The translations under genes were made by a program, and so were the position numbers. The notes under the pieces are model-generated. The model worked only from the letters and a program-made list of their open reading frames with translations, was not told the DNA's origin and did no database searches. A stretch of DNA of 64,000 bases, taken from NCBI RefSeq assembly GCF_033097505.1, contig NZ_AP028654.1, positions 1,384,001 to 1,448,000 on the forward strand, in the 5' to 3' direction. This DNA is from Helicovermis profundi (GTDB lineage: Bacteria > Bacillota > Clostridia > Peptostreptococcales > Acidaminobacteraceae). Shown here in pieces: positions 1-8,296 of this stretch. How positions within the stretch are numbered: the stretch's first letter is position 1; every line of letters begins with the position of its first letter.

Positions 1-1491
1 AGCTATCAGTCAATAAGTGAAAAAAAAGAAACAAGTTATTTAAATGTTTTAAAATACAGTATTTCAAAGATAAAATACTTAATTGGTATAGATGGTTTTT
101 TACTTACCTTCTATTTATTATTGATGGTGCCTTTATTAAATCAATTTTTCGATATCAGTATTTTTAATTCTATTAAAATACCTGGATTTATTATGGATGA
201 TATTAATTCTAAATTAATCAATCAAATTTATTTAGGCCTTGTACTAATAATATTTTTAATACTTTCTATTCGCTGGATATTTGTAATGCATATTATTGTT
301 CTTGAAAATGAAAGTATCAAACATCCATTAAAAAAGAGTGGAAAGCTACTTAAAAATAACTTTAAAGAATTTATAAAATTTTTATTTTTTATAACAATTT
401 TTAATATAGTTATATCTTTAATTATTGTTTTACTTGTATTTTTTATTTCTTTTATTATTTTGCAATTAATACCAACAGAATACATGGACATGGCTTCAGC
501 TATTGTTACAAGTGTTATCTCTATGTTTTTTACAATTATTGCTTTTATATATTCACCCTTAAATGTAATTTTACTGACTAAATTTTATTTAAATATAAAT
601 AATAATTCTATAAATATTAATTTAACTAATAAATGTAAAATTTCAATTATTGATAAAATATTTAAAAGAAAAAAACTTCTTATTCTTATATTTACAATTG
701 TTATAGTAGCATTTTCCTTTATAAGTTATGAAATGATAGATAATGTAAAATATAATGTTAAAATAACAGCTCATAGAGGAAGCACATTTGAAGCGCCTGA
801 AAATACTATTTCAGCTATTAAAAAGGCAATTGAAAATGGTGCTGACTTTGTTGAATTTGATGTTAGGGAAACAAAAGATCATAAGGTAATTCTTCTTCAT
901 GATGGTACTTTTAAAAGAACAACAGGACTAGATAAAGCCCCATATGAATTAACTTTAAAAGAAATACAAAAATTAGATGCAGGTTCTTTTTTTTCTAGGG
1001 AATATGCAGGTGAAAAAATTCCAACTCTTGAAGAAGTAATTGACTATGCAAAGGGTAAAATTAAGTTAAATATTGAAATAAAAACAGACCCTAATAGTGT
1101 GAATCTTGTAAAAGAGGTTGCTAAAATAATTGAAGACAAAAAAATGATAAATTCATGTGTTGTTACATCTCTTGACTATGATGCTCTTTTAGAAATTAAA
1201 GAGATTAATCCTAAAATTAAAACAGGCTATATTATCTTTGTAGCTATAGGAGATTTAAGTAAACTTAATGTTGATTTTTATAGTATTGAAGAAAGCTATG
1301 TTACAGATACTATTGTTGAAAATGCTCATAAAAGTGGAAGAGGAGTTTACATTTGGACTATTAATTCTGAGGAAAGCATGAATAATGCTATAAAACTTGG
1401 AGTAGATAATATAATTACTGATAATGTAAAAGAACTAAAATCAATATTAAAATTAAATAAAAGTTTAATAAAGTCAAGTAGTGGCAAGTGA
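1..1491 (+). CDS. Membrane-anchored glycerophosphodiester phosphodiesterase (5' end outside window)
   Basis: The frame is open from the first base, so the gene starts upstream and the internal ATG at 121 is not its start. The visible N-terminal half has several hydrophobic segments (about bases 85-280, 370-460, 500-600 and 680-730), as in the membrane domain of GPDPase_memb proteins. The C-terminal half is a GDPD TIM barrel: HRGSTFEAPENT near 772, the acidic FVEFDVRE segment, LLHDGTFKRTTG, NIEIKT and the C-terminal WTINSEE. This family hydrolyses glycerophosphodiesters to glycerol-3-phosphate and an alcohol during phospholipid turnover; the active site should face outward. The amidohydrolase gene follows after 15 bases, so the two are probably cotranscribed. 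Family sure; natural substrate unknown. Confidence 0.88.
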   Translation, partial: SYQSISEKKETSYLNVLKYSISKIKYLIGIDGFLLTFYLLLMVPLLNQFFDISIFNSIKIPGFIMDDINSKLINQIYLGLVLIIFLILSIRWIFVMHIIVLENESIKHPLKKSGKLLKNNFKEFIKFLFFITIFNIVISLIIVLLVFFISFIILQLIPTEYMDMASAIVTSVISMFFTIIAFIYSPLNVILLTKFYLNINNNSININLTNKCKISIIDKIFKRKKLLILIFTIVIVAFSFISYEMIDNVKYNVKITAHRGSTFEAPENTISAIKKAIENGADFVEFDVRETKDHKVILLHDGTFKRTTGLDKAPYELTLKEIQKLDAGSFFSREYAGEKIPTLEEVIDYAKGKIKLNIEIKTDPNSVNLVKEVAKIIEDKKMINSCVVTSLDYDALLEIKEINPKIKTGYIIFVAIGDLSKLNVDFYSIEESYVTDTIVENAHKSGRGVYIWTINSEESMNNAIKLGVDNIITDNVKELKSILKLNKSLIKSSSGK

Positions 1492-1506
1492 TAAGGAGAA
1501 TAGTAT

Positions 1507-3114
1507 ATGAGTAATTACGATATTGCATTAATTAATGGACGAATATATGGTAAAAGGGGTATGGAAAATAGTTTCATTGGAATAAAAAATGGACTTATCA
1601 AAAAAATATGTGACAATAATATGATATGTGATTATAATGCTGACTCACTTATAGATTTAAAAGGTAAAACAATTTACCCCGGCTTTATAGATTCACATAT
1701 GCATTTGCTTTCATATAGTCAAAAAAAATTAAATGAAATCTCACTTAATGGCCTTACTTCAGATGATCAATTAATAAGTAAAGTTAAAGTATTTATTAAA
1801 GAGAAAAACTTAAAAAAAGGTGAGTGGATAATTGGAGCTGGCTGGAATCAGGATGATTTTAAAAATAGGAAAATGATAGATAAAACTGTCCTTGATAAGA
1901 TTTCTAAAGATAATCCTATTATACTAACAAGAACTTGCTACCATATTTGTGCAGTTAACACTTATGTTTTAAATTTAGCGAATATTGATAAAAACACAAA
2001 AGATATTGACGGTGGTAAAATAGATAGAGATAAATTTGGAAATCCTACAGGAATTTTAAGAGAAAATGCGATAGGTTTAGTTAGTGAATTTTTACCAGTG
2101 TTATCTGATAAAAACATAATGAAAAGCCTAATTATTGAAGGTTTAAAGGATCTAAAAAAAGTGGGTATTACTACAGTTTATACAGATGATTTTTCATATG
2201 TTTCTAATAAAAAAAAGTTATGGGATGTTTATAGAGAACTTTCTTTAGAAAATAAACTTCCAATAAACGTCGTATTACAACTTAGAGCAGAGGATGAGAG
2301 GGATGTAAAAGAGTATAAAAGCTTAGGCTTATATAGCGGAAAAGAAGTAAAAAATTTGATCATAGGTAAAATTAAACTTATAGTGGATGGTTCATTAGGT
2401 TCAAGAACGGCCGCTCTAAATAAACCGTATGAAGATGATAAAGAGAATAAAGGAATATTATTAATAGAAAAAAATAATATCGAAAAAATCGTGAGTTCGT
2501 GTTTTGCTAATGATTTTGATGTGACTATTCATGCGATTGGTGATAGAGCGATAGAGAATGTTTTAGATATCTATGCAAAACATTATGATATTTACACGAA
2601 AAAAAAATATAATCCTGAAATAATACATGCACAAATAACAAGCAAAGAAATTTTAAAAAAATTTAAAAAATATAATGTTTCTGCTAATTTACAACCAATA
2701 TTTTTAAATACTGATTGGAAAATTGCTGGAAATAGAGTAGGAGAAGCTAGATTAAAATATAGTTATTGTACAAAGCAATTCTTAGATATGGGGATCACTT
2801 GTTTTGCAAGTTCAGATAGTCCAATTGAAAATTTCAATCCACTTTATGGAATTTACTCAGCTGTTACTAGAAAAGACTTAGATGGTCATCCAATAAATGG
2901 ATGGATACCTAGTGAGAAAATAAGTATAAAAGAAGCAATAAATTTATTTACTATAAATTTAGCAAAAAATAATAAATTAAAAAATAATGGCGATTTAATT
3001 AAGGTGGGATTAAGTGCAAACTTAGTTGTATTAGCAGAAGATTTAGAAAAAATAGAAGATGACAAAATAAAAGATGTTTTAGTGAATTTAGTAATAGTAA
3101 ACGGAAAACTATAA
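1507..3114 (+). CDS. YtcJ-type metal-dependent amidohydrolase
   Basis: This 535-residue protein belongs to the Amidohydro_3/YtcJ family of cytoplasmic metal-dependent hydrolases. Seen motifs are the metal-binding HxH in DSHMHLLS (about residue 62), VDGSLGSRTAAL, HAIGDRAIENVLD, a later HAQIT, and the C-terminal metal aspartate in ASSDSPIENFNP. The start is fixed by AGGAG eight bases before the ATG. YtcJ relatives hydrolyse N-substituted amides or cyclic amides, but their real substrates are mostly unknown, so I give no narrower function. The last codons and stop run directly into the end of an intergenic repeat (copy A), so the 3' end of this gene may have been rewritten by that element. Confidence 0.85.
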   Translation: MSNYDIALINGRIYGKRGMENSFIGIKNGLIKKICDNNMICDYNADSLIDLKGKTIYPGFIDSHMHLLSYSQKKLNEISLNGLTSDDQLISKVKVFIKEKNLKKGEWIIGAGWNQDDFKNRKMIDKTVLDKISKDNPIILTRTCYHICAVNTYVLNLANIDKNTKDIDGGKIDRDKFGNPTGILRENAIGLVSEFLPVLSDKNIMKSLIIEGLKDLKKVGITTVYTDDFSYVSNKKKLWDVYRELSLENKLPINVVLQLRAEDERDVKEYKSLGLYSGKEVKNLIIGKIKLIVDGSLGSRTAALNKPYEDDKENKGILLIEKNNIEKIVSSCFANDFDVTIHAIGDRAIENVLDIYAKHYDIYTKKKYNPEIIHAQITSKEILKKFKKYNVSANLQPIFLNTDWKIAGNRVGEARLKYSYCTKQFLDMGITCFASSDSPIENFNPLYGIYSAVTRKDLDGHPINGWIPSEKISIKEAINLFTINLAKNNKLKNNGDLIKVGLSANLVVLAEDLEKIEDDKIKDVLVNLVIVNGKL

Positions 3115-3250
3115 ATGAATTTCTTGGATTCAGAGGGAGTTTTTACTTCCGCTAAATCTTAGAAAACATAATCCAGGGCCTTTTTAGAGTTCTTTATCCC
3201 CCACTTTTTTAAGAAGTGGGGGTATTAGAACTTTAAGGCATCGGATAAAA
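3110..3250 (-). repeat. Intergenic two-hairpin repeat, copy A (IS200/IS605-like MITE candidate)
   Basis: The reverse complement of this stretch matches 49961-50101 nearly base for base and the shorter copy at 34275-34383. Each full copy has a perfect outer stem (TTAGAGTTCT with AGAACTCTAA) enclosing CCCCCACTT/AAGTGGGGG, and a second hairpin near GATTC...GAATC. No terminal target duplication is obvious. Subterminal hairpins without an ORF resemble non-autonomous IS200/IS605 elements; that assignment is inference. The element supplies the stop codon of the amidohydrolase gene. Confidence 0.75.
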
Positions 3251-3303
3251 TTTTCGTTTACTTTTTAATCAATTTATGATAAAGTGTTTTAGTGAATTTA
3301 ATA

Positions 3304-3342
3304 AGACAGTTCGTAACCATCCTGTCTCAAAATAAAACTAGG
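3304..3342 (+). promoter_or_regulatory. preQ1-I riboswitch aptamer
   Basis: P1 is AGACAG (3304-3309) with CTGTCT (3322-3327). The 12-base loop TTCGTAACCATC and the A-rich tail CAAAATAAAACTAGG line up with the Bacillus queC preQ1-I aptamer, whose loop is TTCTAGCTACAC with a tail ending AAAAAACTAAGG. The tail can form the H-type pseudoknot with the loop. It stands directly before the operon containing queD, queE and queC, which confirms the ligand class. Confidence 0.93.
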
Positions 3343-3412
3343 ATTAGTATTAAAGGGCCAACCTTTAGTTTATTTTGAGATGTTTATTTTTAAGCATCTC
3401 TTTATTTTTTTT
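3328..3412 (+). terminator. preQ1 riboswitch expression platform: antiterminator and terminator
   Basis: The aptamer tail (3325-3340, TCTCAAAATAAAACTA) can pair with 3366-3380 (TAGTTTATTTTGAGA), forming an antiterminator that absorbs the first bases of the terminator. The terminator is GAGATGTTTA (3377-3386) with TAAGCATCTC (3391-3400), then a T tract to 3412. When preQ1 holds the tail in the pseudoknot, the antiterminator cannot form and transcription should stop. This is an OFF switch for the five genes that follow. The ribosome binding site GGGAG lies just past the T tract. Confidence 0.88.
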
Positions 3413-3423
3413 GGGAGTAAAAT

Positions 3424-4413
3424 ATGAAAAAAATTGGTGTAACAACTACAGTACCTTCTGAAATATTAATAGCAGCAGGCTACAAAATAGTTGATTTAAA
3501 TAATTTATTTATTACAAGTAAAGATTATAAAAAATATATTGATATTGCTGAAAAAGATGGATTTCCTAAAAGTCTATGTGCATGGATAAAGGGAATTTAT
3601 GGAGCGTGTATATCAAATAATATAAAAGAAATTATAGGAGTAATTGAAGGCGATTGTTCTAATACAAAAGTGTTAACAACAATATTAGAGAAAAAAGGTA
3701 TTAAAGTATATCCCTTTAAGTATCCTCATGGTAGAAAATTAATAGATATTAAAAAATCACTTGATAACTTAATGTGTCTTTTTGATGTTTCTTATGAGCA
3801 AGTAGAAAAAATAAGAAAAGAATTGAATGAAATTAGAGGATTTGCGAGAAACTTAGATTTATTAACCTATAAAGAAATGAAAACTTCAGGTTTTGAAAAC
3901 CATTTATATCAAGTTTCTTTAAGTGATTTTAATATGGATCATATACAGTTTAAAGAAAATTTAAGGGAAAAAATTAATGAAATTAATTTAAGAGAAAGTA
4001 GAAAGTATAAAATTAGATTAGGATATATTGGCGTTCCTCCAATGACAGGAGATATATATGAATTTGTAAATAAATACGATGCTGAAATTATATATAACGA
4101 AGTTCAAAGAGAATTTGCATTTCCAAGAGCGAATCTAAATGAAGATATTTATCATCAATATTTGGATTACACTTATCCATATGATTTTGATTTTAGAATT
4201 GAAGAAATAAAAAAACAAGTTAAAGAAAGAAAGCTTGATGCAATTATTCATTATACTCAGGCCTTCTGTTATAGGGCACTTGAAGATGGATTATTAAAAG
4301 ATGAACTTGATATACCAATTTTAAGTATTGAAGGCGACAAAGAAAATACTTTAGATGCTAGAACAAAGCTAAGAATTGAAGCATTTTTAGATATGTTGGT
4401 TGATAAGATTTAG
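3424..4413 (+). CDS. 2-hydroxyacyl-CoA dehydratase (HgdB/double-cubane) family iron-sulfur protein
   Basis: This 329-residue protein has the HgdB/COG1775 layout. Cysteines are C52 (SLCAWIKG), C62 (GACIS), C78 (EGDCSNT), C118 and C282 (AFCYRAL). The family binds [4Fe-4S] or larger clusters and takes electrons from an ATP-dependent activator, here encoded next door. It includes 2-hydroxyacyl-CoA dehydratases, benzoyl-CoA reductases, E. coli YjiM and double-cubane-cluster proteins. I count five cysteines, so the cluster type is open. It is one subunit with no partner dehydratase or CoA-transferase nearby, which argues against amino acid fermentation. As first gene behind a preQ1 riboswitch and upstream of queDEC, it more likely acts in queuosine metabolism. 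Its reaction is unknown. Confidence 0.8.
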   Translation: MKKIGVTTTVPSEILIAAGYKIVDLNNLFITSKDYKKYIDIAEKDGFPKSLCAWIKGIYGACISNNIKEIIGVIEGDCSNTKVLTTILEKKGIKVYPFKYPHGRKLIDIKKSLDNLMCLFDVSYEQVEKIRKELNEIRGFARNLDLLTYKEMKTSGFENHLYQVSLSDFNMDHIQFKENLREKINEINLRESRKYKIRLGYIGVPPMTGDIYEFVNKYDAEIIYNEVQREFAFPRANLNEDIYHQYLDYTYPYDFDFRIEEIKKQVKERKLDAIIHYTQAFCYRALEDGLLKDELDIPILSIEGDKENTLDARTKLRIEAFLDMLVDKI

Positions 4414-4469
4414 TGAAATTTATATATACTTAAGTAATTAAAAGTTTTTTATTTAAGATAGGGGAAGTT

Positions 4470-5237
4470 ATGAATATTTTAGGTATTGATATGGGTTCTA
4501 GAGAAGTAAAAATTGTTATATATAAAGAAGATAAAATTATTTATAAAAATAAGATTAGTACTATGAGTTTCTACAGAGATTATTGTGAATATGATGAAAA
4601 ACTAAAAGTAAATATAAAAAAAATTACAAATTTAAAGATTGATAGAGCGGTTTCAACAGGTTATGGAAAAAATAATACAGATTTAAGTGATTTTGTTCAA
4701 ATAAATGAGATAAAAGCACATGCTTACGGGGCAATGCATCAATTAAAAGAAGATGATTTTATTTTGCTTGATGTAGGTGGACAAGATGTAAAAGCAATTA
4801 AAATTGAAAAGGGAATTGTTACTGATTTGGATTTAAATGATAAATGCGCTGCCTCGTGTGGTAGATATTTAGAAAATATGGCAAATGTTCTGGAAGTAAC
4901 GCTTGAAACTATGTCATCGCATACAGAAAATCCAATTAATTTAAATTCAACTTGTGCTGTTTTTTCAGAGTCAGAATTAATTGGTAAAATTGCAGAAGGC
5001 GTTTCAGTTGAAAGACTATGCGCTGGAGTGAATTATTCCATGTACAAAAGATTAAGGCCGCTTCTTAGTAAGTTTTTAGGAAAAAAATTAGTTGTAAGTG
5101 GTGGTGTAGCAAAAAATAATGCTATTAGAGATTTTTTAAAGCAAGATTACAATGAAGTAATAACTTTAGATATGCCAGAATTTAATGGCGCTATTGGTTG
5201 TTGCATATATGCGAATAATAGATTTGGAGGAAAATAA
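4470..5237 (+). CDS. HgdC/YjiL-type ATP-dependent activator of the preceding iron-sulfur protein
   Basis: This 255-residue protein is a BcrAD/HgdC-type ASKHA ATPase. The phosphate-binding motifs are NILGIDMGSREVK at the N-terminus, LLDVGGQDVKAI near residue 100, and VVSGGVAKNNAI. Cysteines C126 (NDKCAASCGRYLE) and C162 (NSTCAVFSESE) match the ligands of the [4Fe-4S] cluster bridging the activator dimer. Known activators use ATP to inject a low-potential electron into the partner. The gene follows its partner after 56 bases and abuts queD with no gap (stop TAA, then ATG), so it is in the same riboswitch-controlled transcript. Confidence 0.87.
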   Translation: MNILGIDMGSREVKIVIYKEDKIIYKNKISTMSFYRDYCEYDEKLKVNIKKITNLKIDRAVSTGYGKNNTDLSDFVQINEIKAHAYGAMHQLKEDDFILLDVGGQDVKAIKIEKGIVTDLDLNDKCAASCGRYLENMANVLEVTLETMSSHTENPINLNSTCAVFSESELIGKIAEGVSVERLCAGVNYSMYKRLRPLLSKFLGKKLVVSGGVAKNNAIRDFLKQDYNEVITLDMPEFNGAIGCCIYANNRFGGK

Positions 5238-5657
5238 ATGTACTTATTAAAATCAGAATCAAGTTTTGATAGTGCTCATTTTTTACATGGGTACAAAGGC
5301 AAATGCAGTAATATACATGGACATAGATGGAGAGTTGAAGCAAATGTTTATGCAGATGAACTTCAGGAAAAAGGAGAACTTAAAGGGATGGTGATAGACT
5401 TTGGAGATATAAAATCAGCTCTTAAAGATATTGCTGATTTTTTTGACCATAGTTTAATATATGAAAAGGGAACATTAAACTTAGAATTAATAAAACTTTT
5501 AAATAATGAAAATTTTAGATTGATTGAAGTTAAATTTAGACCAACTGCAGAAAATTTTGCAAAGCATATTTTTGATCTTTTAGAAGAAAAAGAGTTTAAC
5601 GTTGTAAGTGTAACAGTATATGAAACACCAAGTAATTCTGCTACATATGTTAAGTAG
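5238..5657 (+). CDS. queD: 6-carboxy-5,6,7,8-tetrahydropterin synthase QueD
   Basis: QueD converts dihydroneopterin triphosphate to 6-carboxytetrahydropterin, the second step of preQ0 and queuosine synthesis. The 139-residue length fits the family. Zinc and catalytic residues are visible: SFDSAHFL (H14), then C23 and the HGH of KCSNIHGHRW (H27, H29), later FDHSLIYE and the C-terminal ETPSNSATY. The ATG follows the activator stop directly, with GGAGG immediately upstream inside the previous gene. It is the third gene of the preQ1-controlled operon. Confidence 0.95.
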   Translation: MYLLKSESSFDSAHFLHGYKGKCSNIHGHRWRVEANVYADELQEKGELKGMVIDFGDIKSALKDIADFFDHSLIYEKGTLNLELIKLLNNENFRLIEVKFRPTAENFAKHIFDLLEEKEFNVVSVTVYETPSNSATYVK

Positions 5658-5669
5658 AGGAGTAAAGTG

Positions 5670-6338
5670 ATGTATAAAATTGTAGAAAAATTTGTAAGTA
5701 TTAATGGTGAAGGCAAAAAAGGTGGAGAGCTTGCAGTTTTTATAAGATTTAAAGGATGCAACCTTAATTGCAGTTATTGTGATACAAAATGGGCAAATAA
5801 AGATGATGCAGTATTTGAAAGTATGACAAAAGAAGAAATCTATGATTATATAAAAAAAACTAATGTTAAAAATGTTACTTTGACCGGAGGAGAACCCTTA
5901 ATTCAAGAAAACATATTAAAACTAATAGATTTTCTTTTAAAAGATGAGCTAATAGAGTTAGAAATTGAAACAAATGGAAGTGTAGATATTAGTTTATTTA
6001 GAGAAAATATTAGTTCTAAAAGACTATCATTTACTATAGATTACAAATCAATTAGTTCTGGAATGAATAAATATATGTTTTTAGATAATTTAAAATATGT
6101 AAGAAACAATGATACAGTAAAATTTGTATGCGGAAGTGATGAAGATTTATTAGATATGTATTTTGTAATAAAAAAATATAAATTAGATTTAACTACAAGC
6201 GTATATATAAGCTCGGTTTTTGGAGAAATAAAGCCAAAAAGAATTGTTGAATTTATGATAGATAAAAACTTAAATAATGTAAGGTTTCAAATTCAAATGC
6301 ATAAAATTATTTGGCAACCAGATATGATTGGAGTTTAA
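5670..6338 (+). CDS. queE: 7-carboxy-7-deazaguanine synthase QueE (radical SAM)
   Basis: QueE is the radical SAM enzyme that contracts 6-carboxytetrahydropterin to 7-carboxy-7-deazaguanine. The cluster motif is GCNLNCSYCDTKW (CX3CX2C, about residues 30-37), preceded by SINGEGKKGG, which binds substrate, and followed by the SAM motif LTGGEPL. The length of about 222 residues fits the short QueE class. A GTG at 5667 is in frame, but AGAGGAG sits at better spacing to the ATG at 5670, which I chose. It follows queD by 12 bases. Confidence 0.95.
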   Translation: MYKIVEKFVSINGEGKKGGELAVFIRFKGCNLNCSYCDTKWANKDDAVFESMTKEEIYDYIKKTNVKNVTLTGGEPLIQENILKLIDFLLKDELIELEIETNGSVDISLFRENISSKRLSFTIDYKSISSGMNKYMFLDNLKYVRNNDTVKFVCGSDEDLLDMYFVIKKYKLDLTTSVYISSVFGEIKPKRIVEFMIDKNLNNVRFQIQMHKIIWQPDMIGV

Positions 6339-6416
6339 GTAAATTAGTTTATTATAGTTGGATTTTGCTAGAGAATTAAAAAAAATGAATGAATTGAAAT
6401 ACAAAGGAGAATATAA

Positions 6417-7073
6417 ATGAGTAAATCAAAAGCAGTAGTAGTTTTTTCTGGTGGACAAGATAGTACAACCTGTCTATTTTGGGCAAAAAAGAGATATGAT
6501 GAAGTTATAGCAGTTTCATTTGATTATGGTCAAAAACATATTAAAGAACTAGATTGTGCAAAAAAAATATGTAAAGATCATTTTATTGAACATCATATTT
6601 TAGATATGAGTCTACTTAACCAATTGGCACCTAATTCATTAACTAGAGCGGATATGGAAGTAGAAAAAGAAGCGAAAGATGGCGAGCTTCCAAATTCCTT
6701 TGTAGAGGGAAGAAATATGCTTTTCTTTACTTTTGTAGCTATTTTTGCTAAAGGAAGAGGCATTAAAGATATAATTACAGGAGTATCACAAAGTGATTTT
6801 TCTGGTTATCCTGATTGTAGAGATATTTTTGTTAAATCTCTTAATGTTTCATTAAATCTTGCAATGGATTATGAATTTATTATAAGTACTCCTCTTATGT
6901 GGATAGATAAAGAAGCAACATGGAAAATGGCATATGAACTTGGAGTATTAGATCTTGTTAAGAATGAAACATTAACATGTTATAATGGTATAGTTGGTGA
7001 TGGCTGCGGAGAATGTCCTTCATGTAAACTTAGACAAAAGGGATACGATAATTTTATTAGAAATAATAAGTAA
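6417..7073 (+). CDS. queC: 7-cyano-7-deazaguanine synthase QueC
   Basis: QueC uses ATP and ammonia to turn 7-carboxy-7-deazaguanine into preQ0. The PP-loop SGGQDSTT is at residues 11-18. The substrate segment EGRNMLFF is present, and the C-terminal zinc site is [19 protein letters not shown] (four cysteines). The 218-residue length is normal. AAAGGAG precedes the ATG. The operon thus makes preQ0; no queF (preQ0 to preQ1), tgt, queA, queG or queH is in the window. GTP cyclohydrolase (folE) must also be elsewhere. Confidence 0.96.
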   Translation: MSKSKAVVVFSGGQDSTTCLFWAKKRYDEVIAVSFDYGQKHIKELDCAKKICKDHFIEHHILDMSLLNQLAPNSLTRADMEVEKEAKDGELPNSFVEGRNMLFFTFVAIFAKGRGIKDIITGVSQSDFSGYPDCRDIFVKSLNVSLNLAMDYEFIISTPLMWIDKEATWKMAYELGVLDLVKNETLTCYNGIVGDGCGECPSCKLRQKGYDNFIRNNK

Positions 7074-7171
7074 AAATTAACTATACTTTGAGTTTATATA
7101 TAATAATTTTAAAAAAATATTATTGAAAATTGAAATTAGGGGTATATATATATAATAGAGTAGGTGATGTT

Positions 7172-7393
7172 ATGAATGTTATTTCTGTAAATAGTATTAA
7201 TAACTATCAAAGCTCAAAATATAATCGTAAGAGCCCTAAACAGATAAATAATAAGGTAAGCAGAAAAAAAGCTTTGAAAGTGAGTGTAGATTTAAAAGCA
7301 AAACCAAAGTCACATAAAATTCAAACTTATGCTGATCTAAAAAAAAAGGCATATGAAGAAAGAAATAGAACTAGATTTGATCTATTAATATAG
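7172..7393 (+). CDS. Small basic hypothetical protein
   Basis: This 73-residue protein is lysine- and asparagine-rich with no membrane segment or cysteine and no domain I recognise. The frame extends upstream to 7130, but the ATG at 7172 has AGGTG at proper spacing (GTAGGTGATGTT before it) and is the likely start. A TATAAT box at 7151-7156 lies just upstream. Its stop codon is inside the left arm of a terminator, so it is probably a monocistronic gene. Confidence 0.6.
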   Translation: MNVISVNSINNYQSSKYNRKSPKQINNKVSRKKALKVSVDLKAKPKSHKIQTYADLKKKAYEERNRTRFDLLI

Positions 7394-7420
7394 CTACCGT
7401 TTGGTGGCTATTTTTATTTT
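7391..7420 (+). terminator. Intrinsic terminator
   Basis: TAGCTACC pairs with GGTGGCTA around a four-base loop, followed by TTTTTATTTT. It ends the transcript of the small basic protein. Confidence 0.85.
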
Positions 7421-7429
7421 GATAAACAA

Positions 7430-7458
7430 TTGACAAACACATAATAAAGATATATACT
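7430..7458 (+). promoter_or_regulatory. Sigma-A promoter for the DUF975 gene
   Basis: TTGACA (7430-7435), a 17-base spacer and TATACT (7453-7458) form a near-consensus promoter, about 45 bases before the GGGGG ribosome binding site of the DUF975 gene. Confidence 0.75.
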
Positions 7459-7503
7459 TTACAAATGTGGTAAATACAATAATAGTAAAAAATGGGGGTA
7501 AGT

Positions 7504-8166
7504 ATGAGCATAGATACAAATAGTTTAGCACTAAATAAAGATCTTAGAGCTAAATCAAGAGAAGATTTAAAGGGAAATTGGGGAAAAGCAGTTTTAACTT
7601 ATTTAGTTTATATGGTAATTTTGGTACCAATTGCATTAATTCCACTAGTAGGTAATTTTGTAATGCTATTTCTTGAACCACCTTTAATCCTTGGTATGAT
7701 TATTTTTTATTTGAATATTGTTAGAAAAAATGATCCAGAAATAAAGAATGTATTTTTAGGCTTTTCTTACTATGGTAAATCACTTGGTGTTTTTCTTTTA
7801 GTTATTTTATATACTTTTCTTTGGTCTATTTTATTAATTATACCAGGCATAATTAAAGCGTATAGTTATTCGATGACATTTTATATTGTAGCAGATAATC
7901 CTGAAGTTGGCTTTAATGAAGCTATAAGATTAAGTAGTAAAATGATGAATGGTTCAAAATTTAAGTTATTTACTCTACAACTAAGTTTTATTGGATGGGG
8001 ATTATTATCATTACTGACACTCGGAATCGGCTCAATATGGGTAAGTGTTTATCAAATGACTGCAATGGCTAATTTCTATGAAGATTTAAAGAGAAATTAT
8101 ATAGACGAAGATATTTTTGAAAATAATAATAATCAAGAAGAAATCAAAATAAATTTAGAAAAATAA
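7504..8166 (+). CDS. DUF975 family integral membrane protein
   Basis: About 220 residues with four or more hydrophobic helices: AVLTYLVYMVILVPIAL, a PPLILGMIIFYLNI segment, GVFLLVILYTFLWSILLIIPG and the C-terminal SLLTLGIGSIWVSVYQM. The N-terminal LRAKSREDLKGNWGKAVL and the central IIPGIIKAYSYSMTFYI are typical of DUF975. The family is a widespread Firmicutes membrane protein of unknown function. The ATG at 7504 was chosen over 7492 because GGGGGT ends five bases before it. The tail after residue 195 is acidic and asparagine-rich. Confidence 0.82.
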   Translation: MSIDTNSLALNKDLRAKSREDLKGNWGKAVLTYLVYMVILVPIALIPLVGNFVMLFLEPPLILGMIIFYLNIVRKNDPEIKNVFLGFSYYGKSLGVFLLVILYTFLWSILLIIPGIIKAYSYSMTFYIVADNPEVGFNEAIRLSSKMMNGSKFKLFTLQLSFIGWGLLSLLTLGIGSIWVSVYQMTAMANFYEDLKRNYIDEDIFENNNNQEEIKINLEK

Positions 8167-8224
8167 ATATTGTATTAAAAGAAAAATACTTATATTACTA
8201 TAGTATTACAGTTTGGGAGAAACC

Positions 8225-8253
8225 TTGATATAAAAAAACTTATATGATATTCT
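8225..8253 (+). promoter_or_regulatory. Candidate promoter for the 42-residue peptide gene
   Basis: TTGATA (8225-8230), 17 bases, then TATTCT (8248-8253). The strong AAAGGAGGTC ribosome binding site follows 27 bases downstream, which fits a short leader. Confidence 0.5.
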
Positions 8254-8296
8254 CTTATACAGATAACGTTGTTAATAAAAAAAGGAGGTCAAAACT

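Noticed and set aside
121-1491. Start of the first gene at ATG 121
   Set aside because: The frame is open from base 1 and encodes membrane-domain sequence, so the gene begins upstream of the window.
4470-5237. Activator of a classical 2-hydroxyglutaryl-CoA dehydratase fermentation pathway
   Set aside because: No second dehydratase subunit, CoA-transferase or dehydrogenase is nearby, and the operon is under preQ1 control with que genes.
5363-5761. Antisense ORF of 132 codons over queD and queE
   Set aside because: It is a shadow frame of two certain genes and has no ribosome binding site.
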